Made by a program: the position numbers and the translations under genes. The notes under the pieces were generated by a model that worked only from the letters and a program-made list of their open reading frames with translations, did not search any database and had not been told where the DNA came from. From assembly GCF_028356935.1 (NCBI RefSeq), contig NZ_CP102798.1, positions 4,278,001 through 4,342,000 on the forward strand: DNA of 64,000 bases. Reading direction: 5' to 3'. Shown piece by piece: positions 36,355 through 44,569 of this stretch (positions are counted from its first letter, which is position 1; each line of letters opens with the position of its first letter). The stretch comes from Lysinibacillus sp. OF-1 (GTDB lineage: Bacteria; Bacillota; Bacilli; Bacillales_A; Planococcaceae).

Positions 36355-36492
36355 ATGAAGAAATTCTTAAGAATAAGAAGACTTCCTCATAGTACAAACG
36401 TATTTACATTAGCTTTACAATTCATCATGCTATTTCTCTTGTTATTCATCCTATTTTTCGTTGTAATCTGTACCAAACAGAAAAAATTATAA
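36355..36492 (+). CDS. small basic single-helix membrane protein, 45 residues
   Basis: ORF starting ATG at 36355 behind AGAAAGGATAAAA. It encodes a basic N-terminus MKKFLRIRRLPHS, a hydrophobic helix of about 23 residues (VFTLALQFIMLFLLLFILF and VVIC) and a basic tail TKQKKL. Divergent from the ABC exporter, upstream of the Pit genes. No family was recognised; coding is supported by ribosome site and clean topology only. Confidence 0.55.
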   Translation: MKKFLRIRRLPHSTNVFTLALQFIMLFLLLFILFFVVICTKQKKL

Positions 36493-36704
36493 GGTAATTC
36501 CTTATTAAATAAGGACTTTACCTGTATCTATAAAAATAAATACAGTCTGTTCCCCTTTCTTTTTGTGAACGAAATAAATATTACAGGAATGTAAATTTTC
36601 ATGTCGAATATAAAGTTTTTATGTAGATAAATTAAAGATTTTGTTATGATAATAAAGTTTAGAGGTCGATTAATTTTATTTACATCCAGGAGGATTCGAT
36701 TTAC

Positions 36705-37325
36705 ATGCTTAACTCAAAAAAACAAGACCCTTTCTTTATTGCATTGCATAAAATTGCTGAAAATATGAGAGAGGCTGTACATTACGCAAATGATTTTCGT
36801 ATTAACAGTGTAGCTGACCTAAAAGAGATTAGCATTACAATGAAAAATTACGAAACTGCTGGCGATAAGCTCATTCATGAACTGATCGTAATGCTAAACA
36901 AATCATTTATGACACCTATTGAACGTGAGGATATTTTAGAGTTTGCCATTCGTATGGATGATATTTTAGATGGAACAGAACACTGTATTGCACACTTTGA
37001 AATGTTTTCCCTGACAGAAATCGATGAATCCATGCGTACGTTCTTAGGGTTTATTTCTAAAAGTGCTGATGAAATTGTTAAAGCGACTGAAGAGTTAAAG
37101 AAAAAGAATCTAATTGGCATGCGTCCACACGCAATTCTTATTAAAGACTATGAACGTGAATGTGATGAGGTACAGCGTTCTTCCATTAAGAAATTATTTT
37201 TAAATGAAAAAGATCCAATTCGCCTCATTAAATTTAAAGATATATATGAACAACTTGAAGATATCGCTGATCATTGTCAAAACGTAGCAAATACTATGGA
37301 AACAATTATCATGCGCAACGCATAA
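36705..37325 (+). CDS. DUF47/PhoU-like Pit accessory protein
   Basis: All-helical PhoU-like protein (DUF47, TIGR00153-type) of 206 residues that partners PiT phosphate transporters. Typical segments are YETAGDKLIHELIVMLNKSFMTPIEREDI near 50-78 and YERECDEVQRSSIKKLF near 150. The ATG at 36705 follows AGGAGGATTCGATTTAC. It lies 21 bases before pit, in the usual order, so it is co-transcribed and presumably regulates or couples phosphate uptake. Confidence 0.92.
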   Translation: MLNSKKQDPFFIALHKIAENMREAVHYANDFRINSVADLKEISITMKNYETAGDKLIHELIVMLNKSFMTPIEREDILEFAIRMDDILDGTEHCIAHFEMFSLTEIDESMRTFLGFISKSADEIVKATEELKKKNLIGMRPHAILIKDYERECDEVQRSSIKKLFLNEKDPIRLIKFKDIYEQLEDIADHCQNVANTMETIIMRNA

Positions 37326-37346
37326 TTAGGAGATGGGCACTTTACA

Positions 37347-38363
37347 ATGAACACAATCATTATACTAACCGTACTGGTCGTCATCTTTGCCCTTACATTT
37401 GACTTTATCAATGGCTTCCATGATACAGCAAATGCTATCGCAACTTCGGTTTCCACTAGAGCATTGCCACCTCGAGTAGCAATCATCATGGCAGCAACCA
37501 TGAACTTTATCGGTGCTATTACCTTTGTAGGGGTTGCAAAAGCTCTAACAAAAGATATTGTAGACCCTTTCTCTTTAAATGCTTTTGAAGGTGACACAAC
37601 CGGTTCAGTCGTTATTTTAGCTGCATTAATTTCAGCTATAATTTGGAATTTATTGACATGGTATTTTGGTATTCCATCTAGTTCTTCTCACACATTGATT
37701 GGCTCTATTGCCGGCGCTGCTATCGCTTCTGCTGGCTTTAATGTACTAAACTATGGTGGCTTTACTAAAATTATTATGGCGTTAGTTTTTTCTCCAATAC
37801 TTGCTATTTGCGCAGGTTTTATTATGATGACGCTATTTAAAATATGGTTTAAAAATTTAAACTTATATCGAACAAATAAAGGTTTCCGTACTATGCAAAT
37901 TTTCACTGCGGCCATTCAATCATTTACCCACGGGACAAACGATGCACAAAAAGCAATGGGGATTATGACAATGGCGTTAATTGCTGGTGGTTTGCATACA
38001 GGAGATGAAATACCGTTCTGGGTGCGTGCAGCAGCAGCAGCAGCAATGGGTCTAGGTACATCGATAGGTGGTTATAAAATCATCAAAACCGTTGGCGGTA
38101 AAATTATGAAAATCCGCCCTGTTAACGGTGTAGCAGCAGATTTAGCTTCCGCTACTGTCATTTTTGGGGCTACGTTAGTCCACTTACCAGTATCAACCAC
38201 ACATGTTATTTCTTCATCTATAATGGGTGTTGGTTCTGCACAGCGTGTACGTGGTGTAAACTGGGGTATGGCCCGCAAGATTGTCACTACTTGGATTATT
38301 ACAATGCCAATTTCAGCCGTTATGGCATCTGTTATTTATTTCCTCTTATCATTATTCTTTTAA
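37347..38363 (+). CDS. pit: low-affinity inorganic phosphate transporter
   Basis: PiT-family phosphate:cation symporter of 338 residues with about ten helices. The duplicated signature GFHDTANAIATSVSTRAL (24-41) and THGTNDAQKAMGIM near 200 is intact, and the second-half PVSTTHVISSSIMGVG lies near 280. Second gene of the DUF47-pit pair. Its terminator at 38369-38396 has been entered by the 512-bp repeat. Confidence 0.95.
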   Translation: MNTIIILTVLVVIFALTFDFINGFHDTANAIATSVSTRALPPRVAIIMAATMNFIGAITFVGVAKALTKDIVDPFSLNAFEGDTTGSVVILAALISAIIWNLLTWYFGIPSSSSHTLIGSIAGAAIASAGFNVLNYGGFTKIIMALVFSPILAICAGFIMMTLFKIWFKNLNLYRTNKGFRTMQIFTAAIQSFTHGTNDAQKAMGIMTMALIAGGLHTGDEIPFWVRAAAAAAMGLGTSIGGYKIIKTVGGKIMKIRPVNGVAADLASATVIFGATLVHLPVSTTHVISSSIMGVGSAQRVRGVNWGMARKIVTTWIITMPISAVMASVIYFLLSLFF

Positions 38364-38368
38364 TAAAA

Positions 38369-38396
38369 GGCTCCTGTCCAATAGATGGACAGGAGT
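38369..38396 (+). terminator. terminator of pit, split by the repeat element
   Basis: GGCTCCTGTCC pairs with GGACAGGAGTC around AATAGAT, followed by only TTT before the repeat element begins at CATGTTG. CTCCTGTCCAATA recurs just beyond the far end of the element (38919-38931). Confidence 0.8.
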
Positions 38397-38400
38397 CTTT

Positions 38401-38912
38401 CATGTTGTTGAAAAAAGGTAATGTCAACGGCATAATAAGCAATTTGGTAAGACGAGGGGTTGATTTCCGTTCCGCCAGCGTCCTTTCCAGGGGGCGTCCG
38501 ATGGGCCGCTTCACTCACTGCGTTCGCTCCAGGGTCTCCTCTGTGACGCTAGATCCCCTAGGAGTGACACTGGCTCCACTCCAATCAACCATTCTGCAAA
38601 GTGTCTTTTCCTGAACAAAATAGCCCATTATTTATATTATAAGAGAGAATAGCCTCTTACTTTCAATTTGGAGAAGTGATGTGTGACAACACCCCTCCAT
38701 AAAAGAGTAGTGAATACCTTCACTTTTTTATGGATTGGAGTGGAAGGCTACTTGACTCCCGTGGGAATAGCGAGACAGGCGAGCCTCTAAACGGAGCGGT
38801 AGCAGAGGAAGCGGCTCGGCGCTCGCCCACAGGAAAGCAAGTAGCCTGCAACGGAAATCCTTTTTCACCTTTCACATAAATTCTATGGATGGTTTTGTTT
38901 TTCAACACTATG
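38401..38912 (+). repeat. 512-bp dispersed repeat, copy 1
   Basis: Element running from CATGTTGTTGAAAAA to TTTTTCAACACTATG; the ends form an imperfect 15-bp inverted repeat. A second copy lies inverted at 47054-47565, same length, with about 14 differences. Inside are two GC-rich modules with long hairpin potential: about 38460-38590 and 38735-38860, the latter bounded by AGGCTACTTG and CAAGTAGCCT. They are also linked by CCACTCCAATC/GATTGGAGTGG. Short ORFs inside are not credible. No transposase: it would need trans mobilisation, like a MITE, or be a structured intergenic element. Confidence 0.9.
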
Positions 38913-38939
38913 AAAGACTCCTGTCCAATATCTTTACTT

Positions 38940-38961
38940 TGTCACACGACAAAATGTGACA
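38940..38961 (+). promoter_or_regulatory. palindrome upstream of the MMPL transporter gene
   Basis: TGTCACA-N8-TGTGACA, a perfect 7-8-7 inverted repeat, lies 42 bases before the MMPL start. Its size suits a TetR- or CRP-type dimer. No regulator gene is adjacent, so the binding protein is unknown. Confidence 0.45.
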
Positions 38962-39002
38962 CATCCTTTACACTATTTGAGAAGGGGGATGCATTAACAA
39001 CT

Positions 39003-41114
39003 ATGAAAACTTTTTCGGCATTTATTACAGCACATGCAAAAGCAATCGTAGCGATATGGCTTATTATTTTTCTAGCAATGGCTTATTTTGCTCTACAGCT
39101 TCCAGGTAAACTTCAGGGTGATGGCTTTTTTGTTGAAGCCGACCATACCTATGTGACAAATGAGCTAGCAGAAAACTTTGATCTACCATCTGATACGATT
39201 TTAATTGTCTTTGATCCAGCTGAAGATCAACAAATGAAAGACACTTTAAAAAAACTAGATAGCATAAAAGACATACATTCAATCCAATCACCTTTAGAAG
39301 ACTCCTCTTTACGTAAAGATGACATTGCCTATGCAATGGTTCATTTAAAAAATGATGTGGAGAATCTTTCTGACATTGTAGAAAATGTTCGATCATTAAT
39401 TGAAGAAGACGGCGTTAGCATTACGGGAGGACCCGTTATTTCTGCTGACATTAATACAGCCAGTCAAAAAGATTTAGCTTCCGCTGAAGCCATTGGGTTA
39501 CCCATTGCCATCGTTGTTCTCTTATTGGCTTTTGGTACAGTGATTGCTTCTATTTTGCCAATCATCATTGGTGTTGTAACAGTTGTTACTGCGTTCGGTA
39601 TAATGACGCTCCTTAGTGGTAGTGTGAATCTATCCATTTTCGTCTTAAATATTGTCCCAATGCTCGGGCTTGCTTTAAGCATTGATTTTGCATTGTTGTT
39701 TATTAATCGTTACCGAGAAGAGCGTGCGCACACCTCTATAGTCCAAGCTATTCAAACTGCTATACAAACAGCAGGGCGTTCCATCATTTTCTCTGCTGTT
39801 TGTGTCATGATAGGCTTAGGCGCTATGATCGTTATTGATGTAGAGATTTTTCACAATATCGCTCTAGGAGGTACCATAGTCGTCCTGTTAGCCGTTCTTT
39901 CTGGCTTGACACTACTCCCTGCCACTATGATGCTATTAGGAGATAAACTCAATAAATGGCGTCTAATACGCATTAAACCAGGTGGTGCCAATCGTTGGCG
40001 TGGCTTTGCAGGCTTTGTCATGAAACATCCAATAGCCATTGTAATCTCTGCTTTATTATTACTTGGCATTGGTATGCTCCCATTAAAGGACATACAACTA
40101 ACGATTCCACAGGTTGACTCCTTGCCAACTAAATATGATGCACGTGCAGCATATGATAAATTAGATGAAACGTTTGGACTGGGTGAATCATCTACGTTAT
40201 ATTTATTAGCTGAACGAAAAGAAGGCTGGGAGGATGCTGAAGGAAGAGAGCTCATTTATGCTATTCAAGAAAAGCTATTAAAGGACTCCCTAGTAACAAA
40301 TGTTTCAACAGTCTATACAGCTGCTAACATTCAAACACCTGAGGAGCTTTCTACTTCTTTAGCAATTCCACAGATTGCGGAACAGTTAAAGTCTGTAATG
40401 AATACTTTTTCAAAAGATACTCAATTATTTATCCCTATTACCATCGATGCAGCGGGCTCTTCCACTACTGCTCAAAAATTTGCCCGATCTTGGATGGATC
40501 AAGATTTAGGTGTAGATTTCGCGCTTGGAGGACCCGCTAAATTCAACCAAGAGATTTTTGATGAAATTTCGAATAAAATAGTTTTGGCTATAGCCATTAT
40601 CATCATTTCCACATTCTTTATTTTAATGCTGGCATTCCGTTCGATTTTAATACCGTTAAAAGCAATTATTATGAACATTATTGGGCTTTCATCTGCGTTC
40701 GGTATACTCGTTTATATTTTCCAATATGGACATTTTGGTATTGAAGCAGGCCCGATTGTACTAATTATTCCAGTCATTGTTTTCTGTCTGGTGTTCGGCT
40801 TAAGTATGGACTACGAAGTCTTCTTAATCTCTCGTATCCAAGAAGAATATTTAAAAGGGGCAGATAATACACACGCAACAATTGATGGGTTAACATCCAC
40901 TAGCCGTATTATTACATCGGCAGCGCTTATTATGATTGTTATTACAGGGGCATTTGCCTTCACAGACGTGATGCCTGTAAAACAAATTGGTGTTGGTATA
41001 GCCATTGCCGTTGCTATTGATGCGACGATTATTCGTCTTATGCTTGTGCCAAGTCTCATGAAATTATTTGGTGATTGGAACTGGTGGCTACCTTTTTCAA
41101 AGAAAAGTAAATAA
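39003..41114 (+). CDS. MMPL/RND-family membrane transporter
   Basis: Large RND-superfamily protein of 703 residues like B. subtilis YdgH/YdfJ and actinobacterial MmpL: twelve helices with two extracytoplasmic loops (about 30-170 and 375-510). Conserved pieces are VPMLGLALSIDFALLFINRYREE near 220 and VFGLSMDYEVFLISRIQEEY near 600, the proton-relay helices. The start is ATG at 39003 (MKTFSAFITAHAKAIV); an upstream frame reaching 38889 would read through the repeat end and is rejected. Probably exports lipids or hydrophobic compounds; substrate unknown. Confidence 0.9.
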   Translation: MKTFSAFITAHAKAIVAIWLIIFLAMAYFALQLPGKLQGDGFFVEADHTYVTNELAENFDLPSDTILIVFDPAEDQQMKDTLKKLDSIKDIHSIQSPLEDSSLRKDDIAYAMVHLKNDVENLSDIVENVRSLIEEDGVSITGGPVISADINTASQKDLASAEAIGLPIAIVVLLLAFGTVIASILPIIIGVVTVVTAFGIMTLLSGSVNLSIFVLNIVPMLGLALSIDFALLFINRYREERAHTSIVQAIQTAIQTAGRSIIFSAVCVMIGLGAMIVIDVEIFHNIALGGTIVVLLAVLSGLTLLPATMMLLGDKLNKWRLIRIKPGGANRWRGFAGFVMKHPIAIVISALLLLGIGMLPLKDIQLTIPQVDSLPTKYDARAAYDKLDETFGLGESSTLYLLAERKEGWEDAEGRELIYAIQEKLLKDSLVTNVSTVYTAANIQTPEELSTSLAIPQIAEQLKSVMNTFSKDTQLFIPITIDAAGSSTTAQKFARSWMDQDLGVDFALGGPAKFNQEIFDEISNKIVLAIAIIIISTFFILMLAFRSILIPLKAIIMNIIGLSSAFGILVYIFQYGHFGIEAGPIVLIIPVIVFCLVFGLSMDYEVFLISRIQEEYLKGADNTHATIDGLTSTSRIITSAALIMIVITGAFAFTDVMPVKQIGVGIAIAVAIDATIIRLMLVPSLMKLFGDWNWWLPFSKKSK

Positions 41115-41121
41115 AATCATT

Positions 41122-41157
41122 AAAATCCGCCTCCTTTAGGAAAAGAGGCGGATTTTT
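41122..41157. terminator. bidirectional terminator
   Basis: AAAATCCGCCTC pairs with GAGGCGGATTTT between the convergent MMPL and MhqD-like genes. Confidence 0.9.
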
Positions 41158-41160
41158 CAA

Positions 41161-41769
41161 TTAAACATAGATACTGTTATACCATTCTTTTGCTGCTTGT
41201 ACTTCCGGCATTGTTAGCTGATGACCAAAATTAAACCAAGCTGTCGTGACCATTGCACCTGAAGACGTTAAAAGCGCTTCTAAATCCTCAGACTCCTGTG
41301 CTGTACACATCGGATCATTCGTTCCAGCACCGATAAAAACAGGCGTAGAAGAAAGTTGAGGTAATTCTATTCCACGTCTTGGTACCATTGGATGATGTAA
41401 AATAGCTCCTGCTAATGCATCAGCATAGTGGAATAATAAGCTTGCTGCAATATTAGCGCCATTTGAATAGCCAATCGCTACAATTCGTTGGCGATCAAAG
41501 CCATATTGCTGTGCCGCCTCCTGTAAAAAGTCATGAAGCTCTTTAGTTCGAAAGATTAAATCCTCTATATCAAAGACGCCTTCTGCTAATCGACGGAAAA
41601 ATCGCGGCATCCCATGCTCAAGAACATTTCCACGTACACTTAAAATATTGGCTGTTTCATCTATTTCTTTTGCCAACCCAATTAAACTTTCTTCATTACC
41701 ACCCGTGCCATGTAACAATAGCAACGTCGGTTTTGTTTCATCTGTACCTTTATAAAAAATGTGTTGCAC
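41161..41769 (-). CDS. mhqD: MhqD-like alpha/beta hydrolase (carboxylesterase)
   Basis: Phospholipase/carboxylesterase-family hydrolase of 202 residues, close to B. subtilis MhqD. Oxyanion LLLLHGTGGNEE near 14-25, then SVRGNVLEHGMPRFFRRLAEG, nucleophile serine in IGYSNGANIA near 115, acid in GTNDPMC near 155 and histidine in FGHQLTM near 185. The start is GTG at 41767-41769, seven bases behind AGAGGTG; the TTG at 41775 abuts that site. MhqD belongs to the MhqR regulon for quinone detoxification, and an MhqR-like palindrome lies on its promoter. Confidence 0.88.
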   Translation of the reverse strand: MQHIFYKGTDETKPTLLLLHGTGGNEESLIGLAKEIDETANILSVRGNVLEHGMPRFFRRLAEGVFDIEDLIFRTKELHDFLQEAAQQYGFDRQRIVAIGYSNGANIAASLLFHYADALAGAILHHPMVPRRGIELPQLSSTPVFIGAGTNDPMCTAQESEDLEALLTSSGAMVTTAWFNFGHQLTMPEVQAAKEWYNSIYV

Positions 41770-41786
41770 TAACAATCACCTCTCGA

Positions 41787-41978
41787 TTATCTTGAATTCG
41801 AGATAATTGTAGCCTGTGGCAAAATTAAATTCAAGCTCTTTGACTTATTAATTTCTCGATTTTCTCGATTCGGCTGTTCCTCATGGTTTTTATAAAAATT
41901 AGTAATGGTAAAAACTGAAAATAAACATGCCACGATTAAAACAACAATTACAATTCCCACTAATTTTTTTCCGTTCAT
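41787..41978 (-). CDS. small membrane protein, 63 residues
   Basis: ORF from ATG 41978 behind GGGGGA. It has one N-terminal helix (KKLVGIVIVVLIVACLFSVF, residues 4-23) and a polar basic tail. The tail reads straight through the promoter and operator of the MhqD-like gene, and the last five codons are the palindrome. No family was recognised. It may be a genuine short membrane protein or a chance ORF; the strong signal-anchor and ribosome site favour the former for its N-terminus. Confidence 0.5.
   Translation of the reverse strand: MNGKKLVGIVIVVLIVACLFSVFTITNFYKNHEEQPNRENREINKSKSLNLILPQATIISNSR
41788..41805 (-). promoter_or_regulatory. MhqR-like operator of the mhqD-like gene
   Basis: TATCTTGAATTCGAGATA on the plus strand, the exact reverse complement of the azoR site at 540-557. 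It directly follows the -10 hexamer and ends 19 bases before the GTG start. Confidence 0.75.
41806..41834 (-). promoter_or_regulatory. sigma-A promoter of the mhqD-like gene
   Basis: On the minus strand TTGAAT (41829-41834) and TACAAT (41806-41811) lie 17 bases apart, with the palindromic operator immediately downstream. Confidence 0.75.
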
Positions 41979-41999
41979 TTATGATGATCCCCCGTATGT

Positions 42000-42464
42000 T
42001 TATTTCTTTGTACGAAAGCCTTCTTCTAGTAAATATTCCTTTGCCGCGTCATACGTACCAAATGCCTCTTCAAGATTTTCTCCATGATACACATTCCAAG
42101 AACGTTGCTCAAACGCTAGCTGTAATTTCACACCATCTCGGCTATGCCAAATCTCTACAATCGGCTCCTGCTCTTCTACTTCTTCTGATAAATACTGAAT
42201 AGAATCCTCAATAATCTCACGTAGCTGTTGCTCATCGTAATCACGGATATTCACTAATCCTTTATCAGTAGCCTCTTGCTCATAGCGTAATAAATCCCCA
42301 ACAAAGACAAAGCCATTGCCATTTGGGTGAAGCTTTTCCACTACAATTGTCTTTTCATAAAGACTATCCATATAGTGATAATTTAAGCGTTTTAATGAAA
42401 TCTCCTTTTTTGTTAGTCCAGAAAACGATTCAATAATCGCTTGTTTTTGTTCAAATGTTAGCAT
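42000..42464 (-). CDS. hypothetical protein, 154 residues
   Basis: Unrecognised soluble acidic protein. Notable pieces are VVEKLHPNGNGFVFVGDLL near 42-60, NIRDYDEQQLREIIEDSI near 72, and a C-terminal strand region YDAAKEYLLEEGF. No signal peptide, helices or catalytic motif. Start ATG 42464 behind AAAAGGAGC. Likely a conserved Bacillales protein of unknown role, co-directional with the small membrane protein 21 bases downstream. Confidence 0.8.
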   Translation of the reverse strand: MLTFEQKQAIIESFSGLTKKEISLKRLNYHYMDSLYEKTIVVEKLHPNGNGFVFVGDLLRYEQEATDKGLVNIRDYDEQQLREIIEDSIQYLSEEVEEQEPIVEIWHSRDGVKLQLAFEQRSWNVYHGENLEEAFGTYDAAKEYLLEEGFRTKK

Positions 42465-42554
42465 ATTAAAAATGCTCCTTTTCTTTACAATCTATCTTAC
42501 AGTATAACGTATTTTTTACTGTTATATCGTGTAGTTTCTAAATCATTTTTGCCC

Positions 42555-42596
42555 AAAAAGTAGGACAAGCTTACATTGATAGCTTGTCCTACTTTC
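42555..42596 (-). terminator. terminator of the AI-2E/NUDIX gene pair
   Basis: AGTAGGACAAGCT pairs with AGCTTGTCCTACT; on the minus strand TTTTTGGG follows. Confidence 0.9.
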
Positions 42597-42600
42597 CCTC

Positions 42601-43224
42601 TTATGATGTTTGATTAAATATCTTTTCGCGTGTAAATTTTATCACTTGTGCTACATACAATTCTCGATAAGGAACAAATTGCGTGGTGCCAACTGGTCTG
42701 ACAATTTTCACTCGTTGACCATCAGGGAAATACTCGTACCCTTCAATATTAAGTGTTGTTGTTTCTCCCAAGAAGAAAGCCTCAGCCTCATTTAGCCTTG
42801 CTCTCACTACACCTGATACTTCCTCGTACTGTAAATCAAAGGAATCCCAATCGTGCTCGAAAGGGTATATGTAGACATGGCAAAATTCATTGTCAATCAT
42901 ATTTTCGGAAACGATACTACAAGAGGTCATGCCCATTTTGACAACTTCATGGACATCTATCTGGAGGCCTAATTCTTCTTTTACTTCTCTGATACCTGAC
43001 TCCACAGTCTCAATCGCTAAAAGATGTCCTGCTGCTGTAATATCGAGTAAGCCTGGATAATCCTTTTTCTGTGAGCTACGTATTTGAAAATAAATATAGT
43101 CTTCATTGACAAGCCAGCAATGAAAAGTCTCATGCCAAAGCCCTTTTTCATGTACTTCTGCTCTCGTAGCTGTCCCTATTTGCTCATGCTGCTCATTAAA
43201 TACCTTTACAATTTCTTGTTCCAT
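42601..43224 (-). CDS. NUDIX hydrolase
   Basis: NUDIX protein of 207 residues. The Nudix box is GHLLAIETVESGIREVKEELGL near 67-88, with G-x5-E-x7-R-E-x-x-E-E-x-G. The N-terminus EIVKVFNEQHEQIGTATRAEVHEKGLWH resembles isopentenyl-diphosphate isomerase/YfcD-type NUDIX proteins. Substrate unknown. It begins 12 bases after the AI-2E-family gene, so the two are co-transcribed. Start ATG behind AGGAGTCGAAACA. Confidence 0.9.
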   Translation of the reverse strand: MEQEIVKVFNEQHEQIGTATRAEVHEKGLWHETFHCWLVNEDYIYFQIRSSQKKDYPGLLDITAAGHLLAIETVESGIREVKEELGLQIDVHEVVKMGMTSCSIVSENMIDNEFCHVYIYPFEHDWDSFDLQYEEVSGVVRARLNEAEAFFLGETTTLNIEGYEYFPDGQRVKIVRPVGTTQFVPYRELYVAQVIKFTREKIFNQTS

Positions 43225-43235
43225 TGTTTCGACTC

Positions 43236-44327
43236 CTATACTGACTTCGTCGCTTTTTTCTTAATCGCATTACGTTGATCATAAATATTGGATACGATAA
43301 CCTTTAATACTGCATAAAATGGTACAGCGATAATAATTCCAATAAAACCTGCTATATTACCTGCTGCTAGAATAATTGTAATCACGGTTAGTGGATGGAT
43401 ATCAAGGGATTTCCCCATAACATTAGGTGTGATAAAGTTGCTATCAATTTGCTGAGCAACAAGCGTCACAACGGATACCCACACAACTAAAATAGGATCC
43501 TGAATAACTGCTACGATCAGCGCTGGCGCAAAGGCGATCCAAGGTCCGATAAATGGAATCATGTTCATAAAGAACGCGAAGATTACTAGCAGCAACGAAT
43601 AGTCTAATCCAATAATTAAATAGCCGACATACATAATAAGTGCTAATAAAAAACTAATTTGCAGTTGGCCCTGAATATAAGTACGTAATACATCATCAAT
43701 TTCACTTAACGTTTTCTTTACCCATTGCTGACGTTCACCACTGAAATACTTATAGATGGATGGTGCAAATTTCTCATGATCCTTCAGCATAAAAATAAAG
43801 AAAAACGGAATTAATATAGCTAATAACGATACGGACACTATGGATTGTAAAAAAGACATAAATCCTTTACTCGCCACTACTGCAACATCTTGTACTGAAT
43901 TCGCCATTTTTTCAATAACATCATTTAATTGCTGTGGGAAGTTATCTTTATTTTGCGTTACATAGTCTGTTAGTTGCTGAATGCTTGTGCTAATGCTTGT
44001 ACTAATCATAGGGGCATTCTTCACTAATTTATTGATCTGCTCAGCAATCGGATTACCAATAATCCAACCAAAAATCCCTACAATGGCTATTAGCCCAAAT
44101 ACAATCGTCAAAATACTTCCCCATCTAGGAAATCTACGTTTTTCTAAAAATCTCTGGATCGGTTCTGTCACATAATAGAGGACACCGCCAAGTAGTAAAG
44201 GGACAAAAATAGCTTTTAATATGATGACTAATGGTGAAAAAATCCAATGAATCTCTATAAAATATTTAATGATTAGTAGTGTAATTAATATCCCTACACC
44301 TACTTGAAACCAAACTTTCCTCGTCAC
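43236..44327 (-). CDS. AI-2E-family transporter (TqsA/YueF type)
   Basis: Integral membrane protein of 363 residues with about eight helices. PF01594 features include FLEKRRFPRWGSILTIVFG near 75, a long soluble loop (105-160), FFIFMLKDHEKF near 195 and PFIGPWIAFAPALIVA near 265. Despite the family name, most Bacillus members have unknown substrates or function as Na+/H+ antiporters, so a role in signalling is not claimed. Start GTG at 44325-44327 behind AAGGAAGTG. Confidence 0.88.
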   Translation of the reverse strand: MTRKVWFQVGVGILITLLIIKYFIEIHWIFSPLVIILKAIFVPLLLGGVLYYVTEPIQRFLEKRRFPRWGSILTIVFGLIAIVGIFGWIIGNPIAEQINKLVKNAPMISTSISTSIQQLTDYVTQNKDNFPQQLNDVIEKMANSVQDVAVVASKGFMSFLQSIVSVSLLAILIPFFFIFMLKDHEKFAPSIYKYFSGERQQWVKKTLSEIDDVLRTYIQGQLQISFLLALIMYVGYLIIGLDYSLLLVIFAFFMNMIPFIGPWIAFAPALIVAVIQDPILVVWVSVVTLVAQQIDSNFITPNVMGKSLDIHPLTVITIILAAGNIAGFIGIIIAVPFYAVLKVIVSNIYDQRNAIKKKATKSV

Positions 44328-44510
44328 TTTTATTCACTTCCTTTTTTCACAGTTACTGAAAATACTACTGATATATTACCCATTTCGCAAGTATCCTAGT
44401 ATTTTTAAACAAAATCAATGATACTACTGGACGACATTGCTACATGCGCACAGCTAAGCCATGCGTCCAGATTTTTCGAATTTGCTTGAAAAATCAACTT
44501 TGACAAACTA

Positions 44511-44560
44511 AAAAATTCGCTCACTTCCACAACGCTTAGCATGGAAGTGTAGCGAATTTA
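44511..44560 (-). terminator. probable terminator of pepF
   Basis: AAATTCGCT..ACTTCCA and TGGAAGT..AGCGAATTT form a long stem; on the minus strand TTTTAG follows. Confidence 0.75.
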
Positions 44561-44569
44561 CGTAATCAA

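Noticed and set aside
38291..38614. 107-codon plus-strand ORF across the pit end and the repeat, with related frames at 47313-47582 on the minus strand
   Set aside because: Both are translations of the same non-coding 512-bp repeat. They have no ribosome site, and the copy-1 frame overlaps pit. The shared peptide only reflects DNA identity.
38889..39002. N-terminal extension of the MMPL protein
   Set aside because: The 38 extra codons read through the end of the repeat and the duplicated terminator arm; the ATG at 39003 fits the family start.
43236..44327. AI-2 quorum-sensing exporter linked to the com system
   Set aside because: The family name is historical; most Bacillus members are not shown to move AI-2, and no lux or lsr gene is present.
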